Below are positions 10,450-17,529 of a DNA stretch of 64,000 nucleotides, in pieces. Within the stretch, counting starts at the first letter, position 1; every line of letters begins with the position of its first letter. The notes under the pieces were generated by a model that was given only the letters and a program-made list of their open reading frames with translations, did not search any database and was not told the origin of the DNA. The position numbers and the translations under genes were made by a program. Origin of the DNA: Mesorhizobium opportunistum WSM2075 (GTDB taxonomy: Bacteria > Pseudomonadota > Alphaproteobacteria > Rhizobiales > Rhizobiaceae). The stretch covers positions 1,612,001 through 1,676,000 of the forward strand of contig NC_015675.1 of the NCBI RefSeq assembly GCF_000176035.2. The letters run 5' to 3'.

Positions 10450-10593
10450 CCCCCACTCCGTCGCTGCTTCGCAGCGCCACCTCTCCCCCCTCCGGAGGGA
10501 GAGGAAGGGAGCCTCCCGGCATAAGCTCGCGCCCTTCCTCTACCCCGTCGATCGGGGGAGAGGTGGCGCTGCGAAGCAGCGACGGAGTGGGGG
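10450..10593. repeat. Perfect 40-bp inverted repeat with 64-bp centre
   Basis: The left arm 10450-10489 and right arm 10554-10593 are exact reverse complements over 40 bp. The spacer holds a second, smaller inverted repeat (GAGGAAGGG at 10501-10509 and CCCTTCCTC at 10532-10540). It lies between two convergent genes, so it could serve as a bidirectional terminator or mRNA 3' stabiliser. Similar GC-rich palindromes are scattered between genes in Rhizobiales; I cannot name the family from sequence alone. Confidence 0.9.
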
Positions 10594-10601
10594 TCGACTG
10601 T

Positions 10602-11279
10602 TCATCGCGAGTCGTTGGTGGCGATCCAGATGACGTGGCGCGCGCCGCGCTTGCCGTTGGCGCGCGTGGCGACCTCTTCGACGACGAAGCCAGCCTGCTT
10701 CAGCCGCCGCGTGAAGCCGCTGTCCGGCCCTTGCGACCACACCGCCAGCACGCCGCCAGGCTTCAGCGCCGTGCGTGCGGCCTTGAGGCCTGTCAGGCTG
10801 TAGAGCGCATCGTTGCCCTTGTGGACGATGCCTTCGGGGCCATTGTCGACATCGAGCAGGATGGCGTCCCAGCGGGACGGCTGCGACCGTATCAGATCTC
10901 CGACATCGGTCTCCCGGACCTCGACCCGGGAATCGTCGAGACAGCCGCCAAACACTTCCGTCATCGGGCCACGTGCCCAGGCGACCACCGCCGGCACCAG
11001 TTCCGCGACGACGATGCCGGCGTCACCGCCCAATTCGGCGAGAGCGGCGCGCAGGGTAAAACCCATGCCAAGCCCGCCAATGAGGACCCTCGGTTGGCGA
11101 TGGCTGGCAATCTTCCGGCAGGAGAGCCTGGCCAGCGCTTCCTCGGAGCCGCTGAGGCGGCTGTTCATCAGCTCATTGGTGCCGAGCATGATCGAGAATT
11201 CGGAACCGCGCCGCTTGAGGCGAAGCTCCTGCGCGCCATCCCCGGTCTTTGCCGAATCGAGCTGGACCCAGGGGATCAT
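10602..11279 (-). CDS. Spermidine-synthase-like SAM-dependent enzyme
   Basis: A 225-residue Rossmann protein with the glycine-rich SAM/dcSAM loop IGGLGMGFT near residue 67, an acidic strand end (VVAELVPAVV) and DAILLDVDNGPEG, typical of the spermine/spermidine synthase superfamily. It lacks the longer N-terminal beta domain of true SpeE, and no speD or polyamine gene is nearby, so a methyltransferase or unassigned aminopropyl-like transferase is more likely than spermidine synthesis. The gene is transcribed leftward, downstream of yhhQ and separated from it by about 60 bp holding a degenerate palindrome. Confidence 0.7.
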   Translation of the reverse strand: MIPWVQLDSAKTGDGAQELRLKRRGSEFSIMLGTNELMNSRLSGSEEALARLSCRKIASHRQPRVLIGGLGMGFTLRAALAELGGDAGIVVAELVPAVVAWARGPMTEVFGGCLDDSRVEVRETDVGDLIRSQPSRWDAILLDVDNGPEGIVHKGNDALYSLTGLKAARTALKPGGVLAVWSQGPDSGFTRRLKQAGFVVEEVATRANGKRGARHVIWIATNDSR

Positions 11280-11290
11280 GGGCTTTGTCT

Positions 11291-11339
11291 GACCACGATC
11301 TTTCCGGAAAACCGGAGGCCACTTTTCGGGATCATGGTT
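11291..11339. repeat. Degenerate palindromic intergenic element
   Basis: The segment CCACTTTTCGGGATCATGG (11320-11338) is partly complementary to CCACGATCTTTCCGGAAAA starting near 11292. The same theme (ATGATC-CCGAAAAG) recurs at 22610-22657 and, degenerately, at 21557-21598, so a dispersed palindrome family is likely. It lies between yhhQ and the downstream enzyme gene. Confidence 0.45.
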
Positions 11340-12019
11340 TAAGCCGCGATCGCCGGCTGGCTCCAGCGGGCGGCGAGCAGCCGGTAGGGGATGAGCGCGA
11401 CAATGGCGATGATCAGCTTCACCGAGAGGTCGCCGAGCGCCCAGGAAACCCAGCGCATGGCGTCGACATGGAAAACACCCATCAGCGGCGCCGTTTCGAG
11501 CGCAAAACCGTCATTGGGGCCGGCGAAGGCGAAAGCGGCCGAAAATGCCACGGTAAAGAAGACCATCGTGTCGAACACCGATCCGACCAGCGTGCCGACG
11601 ATAGGCGCCCGCCACCAGCTCTGCCGGCGCAAACGATTGAACACGGTGACGTCGAGCAATTGCGCGGAGAGGAATGCCGCCCCGGAAGCCGCCGCGATGC
11701 GTACCAGCCGGTCGGCGGCGGTCTCGAATTCGATCAGGCCATGACGGAACAGGAAGGGCGAAACGAGAATCGAGCAGACCACCGCCGTCATGAAGCCGAC
11801 AAAGACGATCCGGCGCGCCACGGCGGGTCCATAGCGGCGGTTGGCGAGGTCGGTTACCAGGAAGGAGAAGGGGTAGGTGAAAGCGCCCCAGGTCAAAAGG
11901 TCGGCCAGCGACAGGCTGCCGATCTGGCCCTGCATCGGGAACTGCACGAGAATGTTCGATGCCACGACGACAAGCGCCATGGCGGCCACGAAGGGCAAAT
12001 ACCGCGAAAATGAAGTCAT
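11339..12019 (-). CDS. yhhQ: Queuosine precursor transporter YhhQ (VUT family)
   Basis: A 226-residue membrane protein with about six hydrophobic segments. It has the VUT/DUF165 (COG1738) hallmarks: an early LTWGAFTYPFSFLVTDLANRRYG motif region, GTLVGSVFDTMVFFTVAF in the middle, and a final LSVKLIIAIVALIPYRLL helix. E. coli YhhQ imports the queuosine precursors preQ0 and preQ1. The start codon at 12019 has AGGA 7 nt upstream. Start codon and ribosome-binding site are both inside a predicted preQ1-type pseudoknot, which strongly supports the substrate assignment. The rpmB gene lies upstream on the same strand. Confidence 0.92.
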   Translation of the reverse strand: MTSFSRYLPFVAAMALVVVASNILVQFPMQGQIGSLSLADLLTWGAFTYPFSFLVTDLANRRYGPAVARRIVFVGFMTAVVCSILVSPFLFRHGLIEFETAADRLVRIAAASGAAFLSAQLLDVTVFNRLRRQSWWRAPIVGTLVGSVFDTMVFFTVAFSAAFAFAGPNDGFALETAPLMGVFHVDAMRWVSWALGDLSVKLIIAIVALIPYRLLAARWSQPAIAA

Positions 12020-12045
12020 TTTTTTATCCTGGGTAATGGAACCAG
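12017..12045 (-). promoter_or_regulatory. Candidate class-I preQ1 riboswitch overlapping the yhhQ start codon
   Basis: In the yhhQ message CUGG (12045-12042) pairs with CCAG (12032-12029) as P1. Loop bases UUC follow, then CAUU (12038-12035), which can pair with AAUG (12020-12017) as P2, making an H-type pseudoknot with the A-rich linker GAUAAAAA between. The U after P1, the C just before the second P1 strand and the last linker A occupy the ligand-contact positions of preQ1-I aptamers. P1 contains the AGGA ribosome-binding site and P2 contains the AUG, so ligand binding would block translation. The match rests on sequence and architecture by eye. Confidence 0.72.
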
Positions 12046-12054
12046 CGGAGCACT

Positions 12055-12110
12055 ATGCTCGCTCGTATTCGAGCATCGGATTGTCAAACCTTGCGGCTTC
12101 TATCCGATGC
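12055..12110 (-). promoter_or_regulatory. Two mutually exclusive stems in the yhhQ leader
   Basis: In the leftward transcript GCATCGGAT (12110-12102) can pair with ATCCGATGC (12081-12073), a 9-bp stem. A second hairpin pairs ATGCTCG (12076-12070) with CGAGCAT (12061-12055). The two share 12073-12076, so only one can form fully. This sits directly 5' of the pseudoknot and may be part of the same regulatory leader or the end of the rpmB transcript. Confidence 0.5.
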
Positions 12111-12113
12111 CCC

Positions 12114-12157
12114 AGAGGCCAACAAGGTGTTGGCCAGAGACCAACAAGATGTTGGCC
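12114..12157. repeat. Tandem pair of 22-bp hairpin units
   Basis: Two adjacent 22-bp copies (12114-12135 and 12136-12157) differ at two positions. Each is a hairpin: GGCCAACA and TGTTGGCC flank a 3-nt loop in copy 1. A third small hairpin (GGCGG/CCGCC, 12161-12176) lies next to them towards rpmB. Together they form the 3' region of the rpmB transcript. There is no T tract, so a role in mRNA stabilisation or processing is as likely as termination. Confidence 0.8.
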
Positions 12158-12187
12158 AGGGCGGTAGTCCCCCGCCTTTAAACGATG

Positions 12188-12484
12188 TCAGGCAGCGACC
12201 TGCTCGGCCAGCTTCTTGGCGATCTGCTTCTTCAGCAGGCGCGCGCGCTGCGACAGTTCCTTGACGTCGGCCTTGGCCAGGAAGGCATCGAGACCACCGC
12301 GATGTTCGACCGAACGCAGCGCGTTGGCCGAGATGCGCAGGCGCACGTTCTGGTTCAGCGCTTCCGAGATCAGCGTCACATTGACGAGGTTCGGCAGGAA
12401 GCGACGCTTGGTCTTGTTGTTGGCGTGGCTCACATTGTTGCCGGTCTGGACTGCCTTGGCAGTGAGTTCGCAGGTGCGGGACAT
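12188..12484 (-). CDS. rpmB: 50S ribosomal protein L28
   Basis: A 98-residue basic protein starting [20 protein letters not shown], the canonical alphaproteobacterial L28 start, followed by [11 protein letters not shown] and [16 protein letters not shown]. It is a component of the large ribosomal subunit. The ATG at 12484 is fixed by the family start although the frame stays open further upstream. It is monocistronic or weakly linked to yhhQ through a hairpin-rich 3' region. Confidence 0.97.
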   Translation of the reverse strand: MSRTCELTAKAVQTGNNVSHANNKTKRRFLPNLVNVTLISEALNQNVRLRISANALRSVEHRGGLDAFLAKADVKELSQRARLLKKQIAKKLAEQVAA

Positions 12485-12743
12485 GGTTCTAACCTTCAGT
12501 TCTCTCGGGACCTGCCAAACCTTTGTGCCCACGCCGGGTGGCGCGCGGTTCTGGTCAGGCGGCCTTATGGAAAAAGTTGGCGTTCCATAGTTGCATTTCA
12601 CCGGGGCGTCAAGCTCCGGCTTCCCCACGGAAGCGCCCGGCATTTCATATTAAGGCCGGAATTCACCCTATAAGCGGTCTCATAGGGACATGCCAGACCG
12701 GAGTTGCCCGCCTCCGGCCGAAAATCAAGGATCCGATCCCGCC

Positions 12744-13532
12744 ATGCCTCGTTCGTCTCGCGCATTTGTTGCCGTGCTTGCCATCGCCGTGCCCTCCGCC
12801 GCATCGGCGGCCTCGCCGCAGTCCTTCAAGGGCGAATACACCGTGTCGTTCCTTGGTCTCTCGATCGCGAGATCGACCTTCGCGAGCCACTACGAGAATG
12901 GCGCCTACGCAATCGAAGGCAGCGTTTCGGCCGCTGGCCTGGCCAAACTGTTCGACGATACGCGGGGCACGATCTCGTCCAAGGGCACGATTTCAGGCCA
13001 AAAGATGGTGCCGCAGGCGTTCCGCGCCGACTATACCTCGGGCAAGAAGGCGTCGGCGATCGACATCCGCTTCGCCAATGGCACGGTGACCTCGACGCAG
13101 GTCGTCCCGGCGCCGGGCAAGCGCGACCCGAAGGCCTGGGTGCCGATCGGCGCCGGCGACCTGGCAGGGGTGCTCGATCCGATGGCGGCGACCGTCATCC
13201 ATGCCGACAGCCTCGACCAAGTCTGCGGCCGCAAGGTCAAGTTCTACGATGGCGAGATGCGCGCCGATCTGACGCTGACCTACGATTCGAAAGGCACGAT
13301 CTCGGTGCCGGGCTACAAGGGCGACACCGTCACTTGCCGGATGGGCTTCGAGCCCGTGGCGGGCTATCGCAAGGGCCGCAAGGCGCTCAACTATCTCAAG
13401 AACAAAAGCCGCATGATGGTGACGTTTGCGCCGCTCGGCCAAACCGGAGTATATGCGCCGATCCATGCCACGGTCGGCACGCAGATCGGCACCTTGACCA
13501 TCAGCGCCGGGCGTTTCGAAGCAGTGCAATAG
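12744..13532 (+). CDS. DUF3108 domain protein, exported
   Basis: A 262-residue protein with a signal peptide (MPRSSRAFVAVLAIAVPSAASA) and a body typical of DUF3108: FKGEYTVSFLGLSIARSTF, a GLAKLFDDTRG segment, and the late CRMGFEPVAGYRKGRKALNYLK motif. The family is periplasmic and of unknown function, predicted to form a beta-rich barrel-like fold. The gene is divergent from rpmB, an arrangement I recall as conserved in Rhizobiales. The ATG at 12744 is preferred over 12690 because it gives a clean signal peptide. Confidence 0.85.
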   Translation: MPRSSRAFVAVLAIAVPSAASAASPQSFKGEYTVSFLGLSIARSTFASHYENGAYAIEGSVSAAGLAKLFDDTRGTISSKGTISGQKMVPQAFRADYTSGKKASAIDIRFANGTVTSTQVVPAPGKRDPKAWVPIGAGDLAGVLDPMAATVIHADSLDQVCGRKVKFYDGEMRADLTLTYDSKGTISVPGYKGDTVTCRMGFEPVAGYRKGRKALNYLKNKSRMMVTFAPLGQTGVYAPIHATVGTQIGTLTISAGRFEAVQ

Positions 13533-13540
13533 ACCAGGCC

Positions 13541-13588
13541 CGCCACTGGCGACAGAATGGGGCGCGCCACTGGAGACGGAATGGCGCG
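13541..13588 (+). repeat. 24-bp tandem duplication spanning a start codon
   Basis: Copies 13541-13564 and 13565-13588 differ at three of 24 positions. Each has a GAATGG segment, so each offers an ATG (13557 and 13581) in the same reading frame, 24 nt apart. The second is preceded by GGAGA with proper spacing. The DMT-transporter gene thus has a duplicated start region. Confidence 0.9.
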
Positions 13589-14537
13589 CGCAACACTGAT
13601 CGGCTTTTCGGCGGTCGCCATGTGGGCGCTTTTGGCGTTGCTCACCGACGCGTCCGGAAAGGTGCCGCCGTTCCTGTTGTCGGCGATCACCTTCTCGATC
13701 GGCACCGGAGTCGGGCTTGTCGCGCGCCTTTTCATGCCGGCCGCGGATAAAAGCCAGAAAATACCGCCGCAGGTCTGGCTGATCGGCATTGCCGGCCTGT
13801 TCGGCTACCATTTCTTCTACTTCACCGCGCTGCGTAACGCGCCTGCCGTCGAGGCGAGCCTGATCGCCTATCTGTGGCCGCTGCTGATCGTGCTCGGTTC
13901 GGCGCTGATGCCGGGCGAAAAACTGGCGTGGAACCATGTCGTCGGCGCGCTGCTTGGCTTTGCCGGCACGGTGCTGATCGTCACCAAGGGCGGCGGGCTG
14001 GCCTTCGACGCGCGCTACGCCTTCGGCTATGCCATGGCCGCCGTCTGCGCCGTCTTGTGGTCGTCCTATTCGCTTCTGTCGCGGCGTTTTCCGTCGGTGC
14101 CGACCTCGATCGTCACCTGGTTCTGCGCGGCTACGGCGTTGCTGTCGCTTGCCTGCCATCTCCTGTTGGAACAAACGGTGCTGCCTGACGGCGCCGGCCA
14201 GTGGCTCGCCGTGCTCGGGCTTGGCCTGATGCCGGTGGGCGCCGCCTTCTACGCCTGGGACATCGGCGTCAAGCGCGGCAACATCCAGGTGCTGGGCGCC
14301 GCGAGCTATGCGGCGCCGCTGCTGTCGACGCTGGTGCTGATCGCGGCGGGTGTCGCCGAACCGTCGCTGCGCATCCTCGCCGCTTGCGTGCTCATCACCG
14401 GCGGGGCCGCACTGGCGGCAAAATCGCTGTTCCTGCGCAAGCCGGCAGCAGCCCAAAGCGAGGCCGGGGCATCCGAAACCGGAGCCCGGGCATCCGAAAC
14501 CGGAGCCGGGGCATCCAAAACCGGAGCCCGGGCATGA
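13581..14537 (+). CDS. DMT/EamA family transporter
   Basis: A 318-residue membrane protein with ten hydrophobic segments in two EamA repeats, the layout of drug/metabolite exporters. The second repeat contains GDIGVKRGN-like WDIGVKRGNIQVLGAASYAAPL, recalling aromatic amino-acid exporters of the YddG type; the substrate is inferred only. The ATG at 13581 has the better ribosome-binding site (GGAGA); 13557 would add eight residues. The C-terminus is a 21-bp tandem repeat coding for a Gly/Ala/Ser/Glu/Thr tail that looks non-functional. The stop overlaps the next start (ATGA). Confidence 0.85.
   Translation: MARATLIGFSAVAMWALLALLTDASGKVPPFLLSAITFSIGTGVGLVARLFMPAADKSQKIPPQVWLIGIAGLFGYHFFYFTALRNAPAVEASLIAYLWPLLIVLGSALMPGEKLAWNHVVGALLGFAGTVLIVTKGGGLAFDARYAFGYAMAAVCAVLWSSYSLLSRRFPSVPTSIVTWFCAATALLSLACHLLLEQTVLPDGAGQWLAVLGLGLMPVGAAFYAWDIGVKRGNIQVLGAASYAAPLLSTLVLIAAGVAEPSLRILAACVLITGGAALAAKSLFLRKPAAAQSEAGASETGARASETGAGASKTGARA
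14460..14535 (+). repeat. 21-bp tandem repeat encoding the transporter tail
   Basis: Units start at 14460, 14481, 14502 and 14523 (partial), each 21 bp, coding for a seven-residue unit close to GARASET. The final partial unit changes from GGGCATCC to GGGCATGA, which supplies both the TGA stop of the transporter and the ATG of the next gene. Confidence 0.92.
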
Positions 14538-15208
14538 CGATGCCGTTTGCCGGCGGCATCGACGCTAACGCCAATGCAACGCTGATCTTTTCGCTGGTGG
14601 CCGCGGTCATCTACGCCTTCACGCTCGGCATGCCACCATCGCTCGCCCGTTCGGCGGCAAAGACGCTCGCCGTGGCGATGCTCGCCGTGCTTTCGGCGCT
14701 GCAAGGCGGCCCGCCGCTACTGGTGGCCGCCCTTGCGCTCAGCGCGGTCGGCGACGCCTTCCTGTCGCGCGAGGGAGAGAAGGCGTTTCTGGGCGGGCTG
14801 ACGAGCTTTCTCATCGCCCACATCGTCTATGTCGCGCTGTTCCTGCGCAGTGGCGGCGGATTGGGTGTTCTCGGCGCCGAATCCTGGCGCGGCGCGATCG
14901 CGCTGGCGATGGCGGTATTCGTGATCGTCATGCTGGCGGCGTTATGGCGCCGGGTCGGCCCAGGCCTGCGCATTCCGATCGCTATCTATGTCGTGGCGAT
15001 CCTGGCGATGGGCCTGTCGGCGCTGACGACGAGCAGCGCCTGGGTAATCGGCGGCGCCGTGCTGTTCATGGCGTCGGACGCTTTGCTCGCCACGGAAAAA
15101 TTCCTGGTCGCTGCCATCTCGCCGCATCGCGCCTGGATGCGCTTGGCGGTGTGGGTGCTGTACTACGCAGCTCAGGTCGCGATCACGCTGGGCTTCCTGC
15201 TGGGGTAG
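14534..15208 (+). CDS. YhhN/TMEM86 family protein (lysoplasmalogenase-like)
   Basis: A 224-residue protein with eight hydrophobic helices. The family motifs are visible: ALSAVGDAFLSREGEKAFLGGLTSFLIAHIVY in helices 3-4 and GGAVLFMASDALLATEKF further on, with the paired acidic residues (GD, SD) expected for catalysis. Mammalian TMEM86B hydrolyses lysoplasmalogen; bacterial relatives have been shown or proposed to act similarly, but the substrate here is inferred. The start overlaps the upstream stop by ATGA, so the two genes are co-translated. Its 3' end overlaps the convergent cupin gene by 26 bp. Confidence 0.8.
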   Translation: MTMPFAGGIDANANATLIFSLVAAVIYAFTLGMPPSLARSAAKTLAVAMLAVLSALQGGPPLLVAALALSAVGDAFLSREGEKAFLGGLTSFLIAHIVYVALFLRSGGGLGVLGAESWRGAIALAMAVFVIVMLAALWRRVGPGLRIPIAIYVVAILAMGLSALTTSSAWVIGGAVLFMASDALLATEKFLVAAISPHRAWMRLAVWVLYYAAQVAITLGFLLG

Positions 15209-15623
15209 GCTGCCAGCCCGGCGCGGCCAGTTCGAAGGCGGCGAAATCGAACCCCGGCGCCACGGTGCAGCCGACCAGCGTCCATTCGCCCAGGCTGCGC
15301 GCCGATTGCCAGCAGCCCGCCGACACGACGACCTGCGGCCGTTCGCCCGCCGTGAGTTCGATGCCGAGCACCTGCTCGATAACGGCACTGCCTTCTTCCC
15401 ACATCGACAATGCCAGCGGCGCGCCGGCGTAGAAATGCCAGACCTCGGCGGCGTCCTTGACCCGGTGCCAAGCCGAGACCTGGTGCTGTTCCAGCAGGAA
15501 ATAGATGGCGGTCGAATGGCCGCGCGCGCCGCCGGCGTCGTCGCGAAAGGTCTCGGCGTACCAGCCGCCTTCCGGATGCGGTTTCAGGCCGAGCGTTGCG
15601 ATGATTTCCGCGGAGCTGGTCAT
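15183..15623 (-). CDS. Cupin, DUF985 family
   Basis: A 146-residue protein starting MTSSAEIIATLGLKPHPEGG. The DUF985 cupin pattern is clear: EGGWYAETFRD, AIYFLLEQHQVSAWHRVKDAAEVWHFYAGAPL and GCWQSARSLGEWTLVGCTVAPGFDFAAFEL. Histidines in WHRV and WHFY are likely metal ligands. Family function is not settled; a small-molecule (possibly nucleotide-sugar or sugar-phosphate) enzyme is possible. It lies 13 bp downstream of gloB on the same strand and overlaps the convergent TMEM86-like gene at 15183-15208. Confidence 0.85.
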   Translation of the reverse strand: MTSSAEIIATLGLKPHPEGGWYAETFRDDAGGARGHSTAIYFLLEQHQVSAWHRVKDAAEVWHFYAGAPLALSMWEEGSAVIEQVLGIELTAGERPQVVVSAGCWQSARSLGEWTLVGCTVAPGFDFAAFELAAPGWQPTPAGSPA

Positions 15624-15636
15624 GCTAGCGCGGCGC

Positions 15637-16404
15637 TCAGAAGTTGTCCTTGCGCTTGCGGATCTCGGCGAACACCTCGGCATCGCCGGCCTTTTCCATG
15701 CCGAGATGCTTGCGGATTGCCGGATCGTGCCAGCGCAGGAAAGGATTGGTCGACAGTTCCTCGCCGATCGTCGTCGGCAGCGTCGGCTTGTTGTCGGCCC
15801 GCAGCGCCTCGATCCTGGCGGCGCGCTCCCTCAATGCCGAGTTGGTCGGGTCGACGGTCAGCGCGAAACGCGCGTTGGCGAGGGTGTATTCGTGGCCGCA
15901 GTAGATGACCGTGGCGGCGGGAAGTGCCGCAAGCTTCTTCAGCGAGCCATACATCACCGGCGGCTTGCACTCGAACAGCCGACCGCAGCCCAGAGCGAAC
16001 AGGGTGTCGGCGGTGAACGCAACTTTCGATGCCGGCAGGTGATAGGAGACATGGCCGGCGGTGTGGCCGGGGGTCGCGATCACCTCGATGCGTTCCTCGC
16101 CGAGATGCAGGACCGAGCTCTCTTCGACGGTTTCGTCGATGCCGGGGATCTTGGCCTTTTCCGCTTCCGGGCCGACGATGCGCAGCTTGAAGCGTTCCTT
16201 CAACGCCAGATTGGCCTCGACGTGATCCATGTGGTGGTGCGTGGTCAGGATCATCGTCGGCGTCCAGCCGGTGCGCTTGACCGCGGCCAGGATCGGCGCT
16301 TCCTCGGGCGCATCGATGATCGCGGTCTGGCCGCTTTCGGGGTCATGCACCAGCACGCCGAAATTGTCGCTGCGGCACATGAACTGTTCGATTTCGACCG
16401 GCAT
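15637..16404 (-). CDS. gloB: Hydroxyacylglutathione hydrolase (glyoxalase II)
   Basis: A 255-residue metallo-beta-lactamase-fold enzyme with the binuclear metal motif THHHMDH (55-61), followed by [28 protein letters not shown] and [13 protein letters not shown]. It hydrolyses S-lactoylglutathione in methylglyoxal detoxification and lies in the cytosol. The ATG at 16404 gives the family start [10 protein letters not shown]; the frame stays open upstream through the 22-bp repeat array, which should not be counted as coding. The cupin gene follows after 13 bp. Divergent to a methyltransferase gene. Confidence 0.95.
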   Translation of the reverse strand: MPVEIEQFMCRSDNFGVLVHDPESGQTAIIDAPEEAPILAAVKRTGWTPTMILTTHHHMDHVEANLALKERFKLRIVGPEAEKAKIPGIDETVEESSVLHLGEERIEVIATPGHTAGHVSYHLPASKVAFTADTLFALGCGRLFECKPPVMYGSLKKLAALPAATVIYCGHEYTLANARFALTVDPTNSALRERAARIEALRADNKPTLPTTIGEELSTNPFLRWHDPAIRKHLGMEKAGDAEVFAEIRKRKDNF

Positions 16405-16452
16405 TGCATCTCTCCATCTGTCGCCGCAGACATAGGGCGCCGGCGCGCGGAT

Positions 16453-16552
16453 GTCATCCCGGGGATGACAACTGTCGCTCCCGGAGATGACGGGTGTCAC
16501 TCCCGGAGATGACAAGTGTCACTCCCGGAGATGACGGGTATCACTCGGGGGA
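16453..16552. repeat. 22-bp tandem array, about four and a half copies
   Basis: ATGAC recurs at 16465, 16487, 16509 and 16531, exactly every 22 bp, within near-identical units of the type GTGTCACTCCCGGAG-ATGACGG. The array starts with the perfect palindrome GTCATCCC-G-GGGATGAC (16453-16469), and each unit is a decayed copy of it. It fills the region between divergent gloB and the methyltransferase gene. There are no unique spacers, so it is not CRISPR. Confidence 0.9.
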
Positions 16553-16611
16553 TGTGTCGGTCGCCTCGGGCCTTTGTTGAATCCGGCCGATATCACGGCT
16601 ACATCCCTGAC

Positions 16612-17391
16612 ATGCATTCCGACATCGTCGATCTTCGCTCCTTCTATTCGACAACGCTCGGCCGGTTCGCCGAGCACTCGATCACCATGGCGCTGTCGTC
16701 GATATGGGCCACTGTCCCGAATGAGCGGCTGGTCGGCCTCGGCTACACATTACCCTGGCTGGAGCGATTCGGCTCCGACGCCGAGCGGGTCTTTGCCTTC
16801 ATGCCGGCGACGCAGGGCGCCGTCGTCTGGCCGACCACGGGGCCGACCGCGACAGCCCTGGTTTTCGACGAGGAACTGCCGCTGGTCGATTCCTGCATCG
16901 ACCGCATGCTGCTCGTCCATTCGCTCGAACATGTCGAGAATCCGCGCGAGACGCTGAACGAGATCTGGCGGGTGCTGTCGCCCGCCGGGCGCGTCGTCAT
17001 CGTCGTGCCGAACCGGCGCGGCGTCTGGGCGCGTTTCGAGCATACGCCGTTCGGCAATGGGCGACCCTTCTCGCGCGGGCAGCTCACGGAACTATTGCGC
17101 GAGGCGAATTTCACGCCGGCGGCCTGGTCGGATGCGCTGTTCTTCCCGCCGTCACGGCGGCGCTTCATGATGCGCTTCCACAATGTGCTGGAGCGCGCCG
17201 GCCGGCGGCTATGGCCGATCTTTTCCGGCGTCATCGTCGTCGAGGCGCAGAAACGGCTCTATCAAGGCGTGCCGGTGGCGCAGCGCGCGTCTCGCCGCGT
17301 CTTCGTGCCGGTGCTGTCGCCGCATGGCGCGACGCGGCTCGGCCGCCGGGCCGAGGGCAATGCGTCGGCCCGCCAGGTGAAACCTTCGTGA
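16612..17391 (+). CDS. Class I SAM-dependent methyltransferase
   Basis: A 259-residue protein starting MHSDIVDLRSFYSTTLGR. The Methyltransf_11-like core is visible from LPLVDSCIDRMLLVHSLEHVENPRETLNEIWRVLSPAGRVVIVVPNRRG, the motif post-I to III region of SAM methyltransferases; the glycine loop of motif I is degenerate. The pair with gloB is familiar to me from Rhizobiales chromosomes. Substrate unknown. The ATG at 16612 avoids the repeat array, through which the frame is also open. Confidence 0.8.
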   Translation: MHSDIVDLRSFYSTTLGRFAEHSITMALSSIWATVPNERLVGLGYTLPWLERFGSDAERVFAFMPATQGAVVWPTTGPTATALVFDEELPLVDSCIDRMLLVHSLEHVENPRETLNEIWRVLSPAGRVVIVVPNRRGVWARFEHTPFGNGRPFSRGQLTELLREANFTPAAWSDALFFPPSRRRFMMRFHNVLERAGRRLWPIFSGVIVVEAQKRLYQGVPVAQRASRRVFVPVLSPHGATRLGRRAEGNASARQVKPS

Positions 17392-17529
17392 TCATGGCGG
17401 AAATTTGCACCGTGCGGCATTTCCCAACCTATCTGTCGTGGTGAATTCGCAGCCAGATCGATATGGCGAATGCCGCTTGTTCTCTTCATCCGGTTTCAGC
17501 ACCGCTTCTGAACGTTAGGGACCTCCGAT

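Noticed and set aside
16453..16552. CRISPR-like array
   Set aside because: Units are contiguous 22-bp repeats with no unique spacers and no cas genes nearby.
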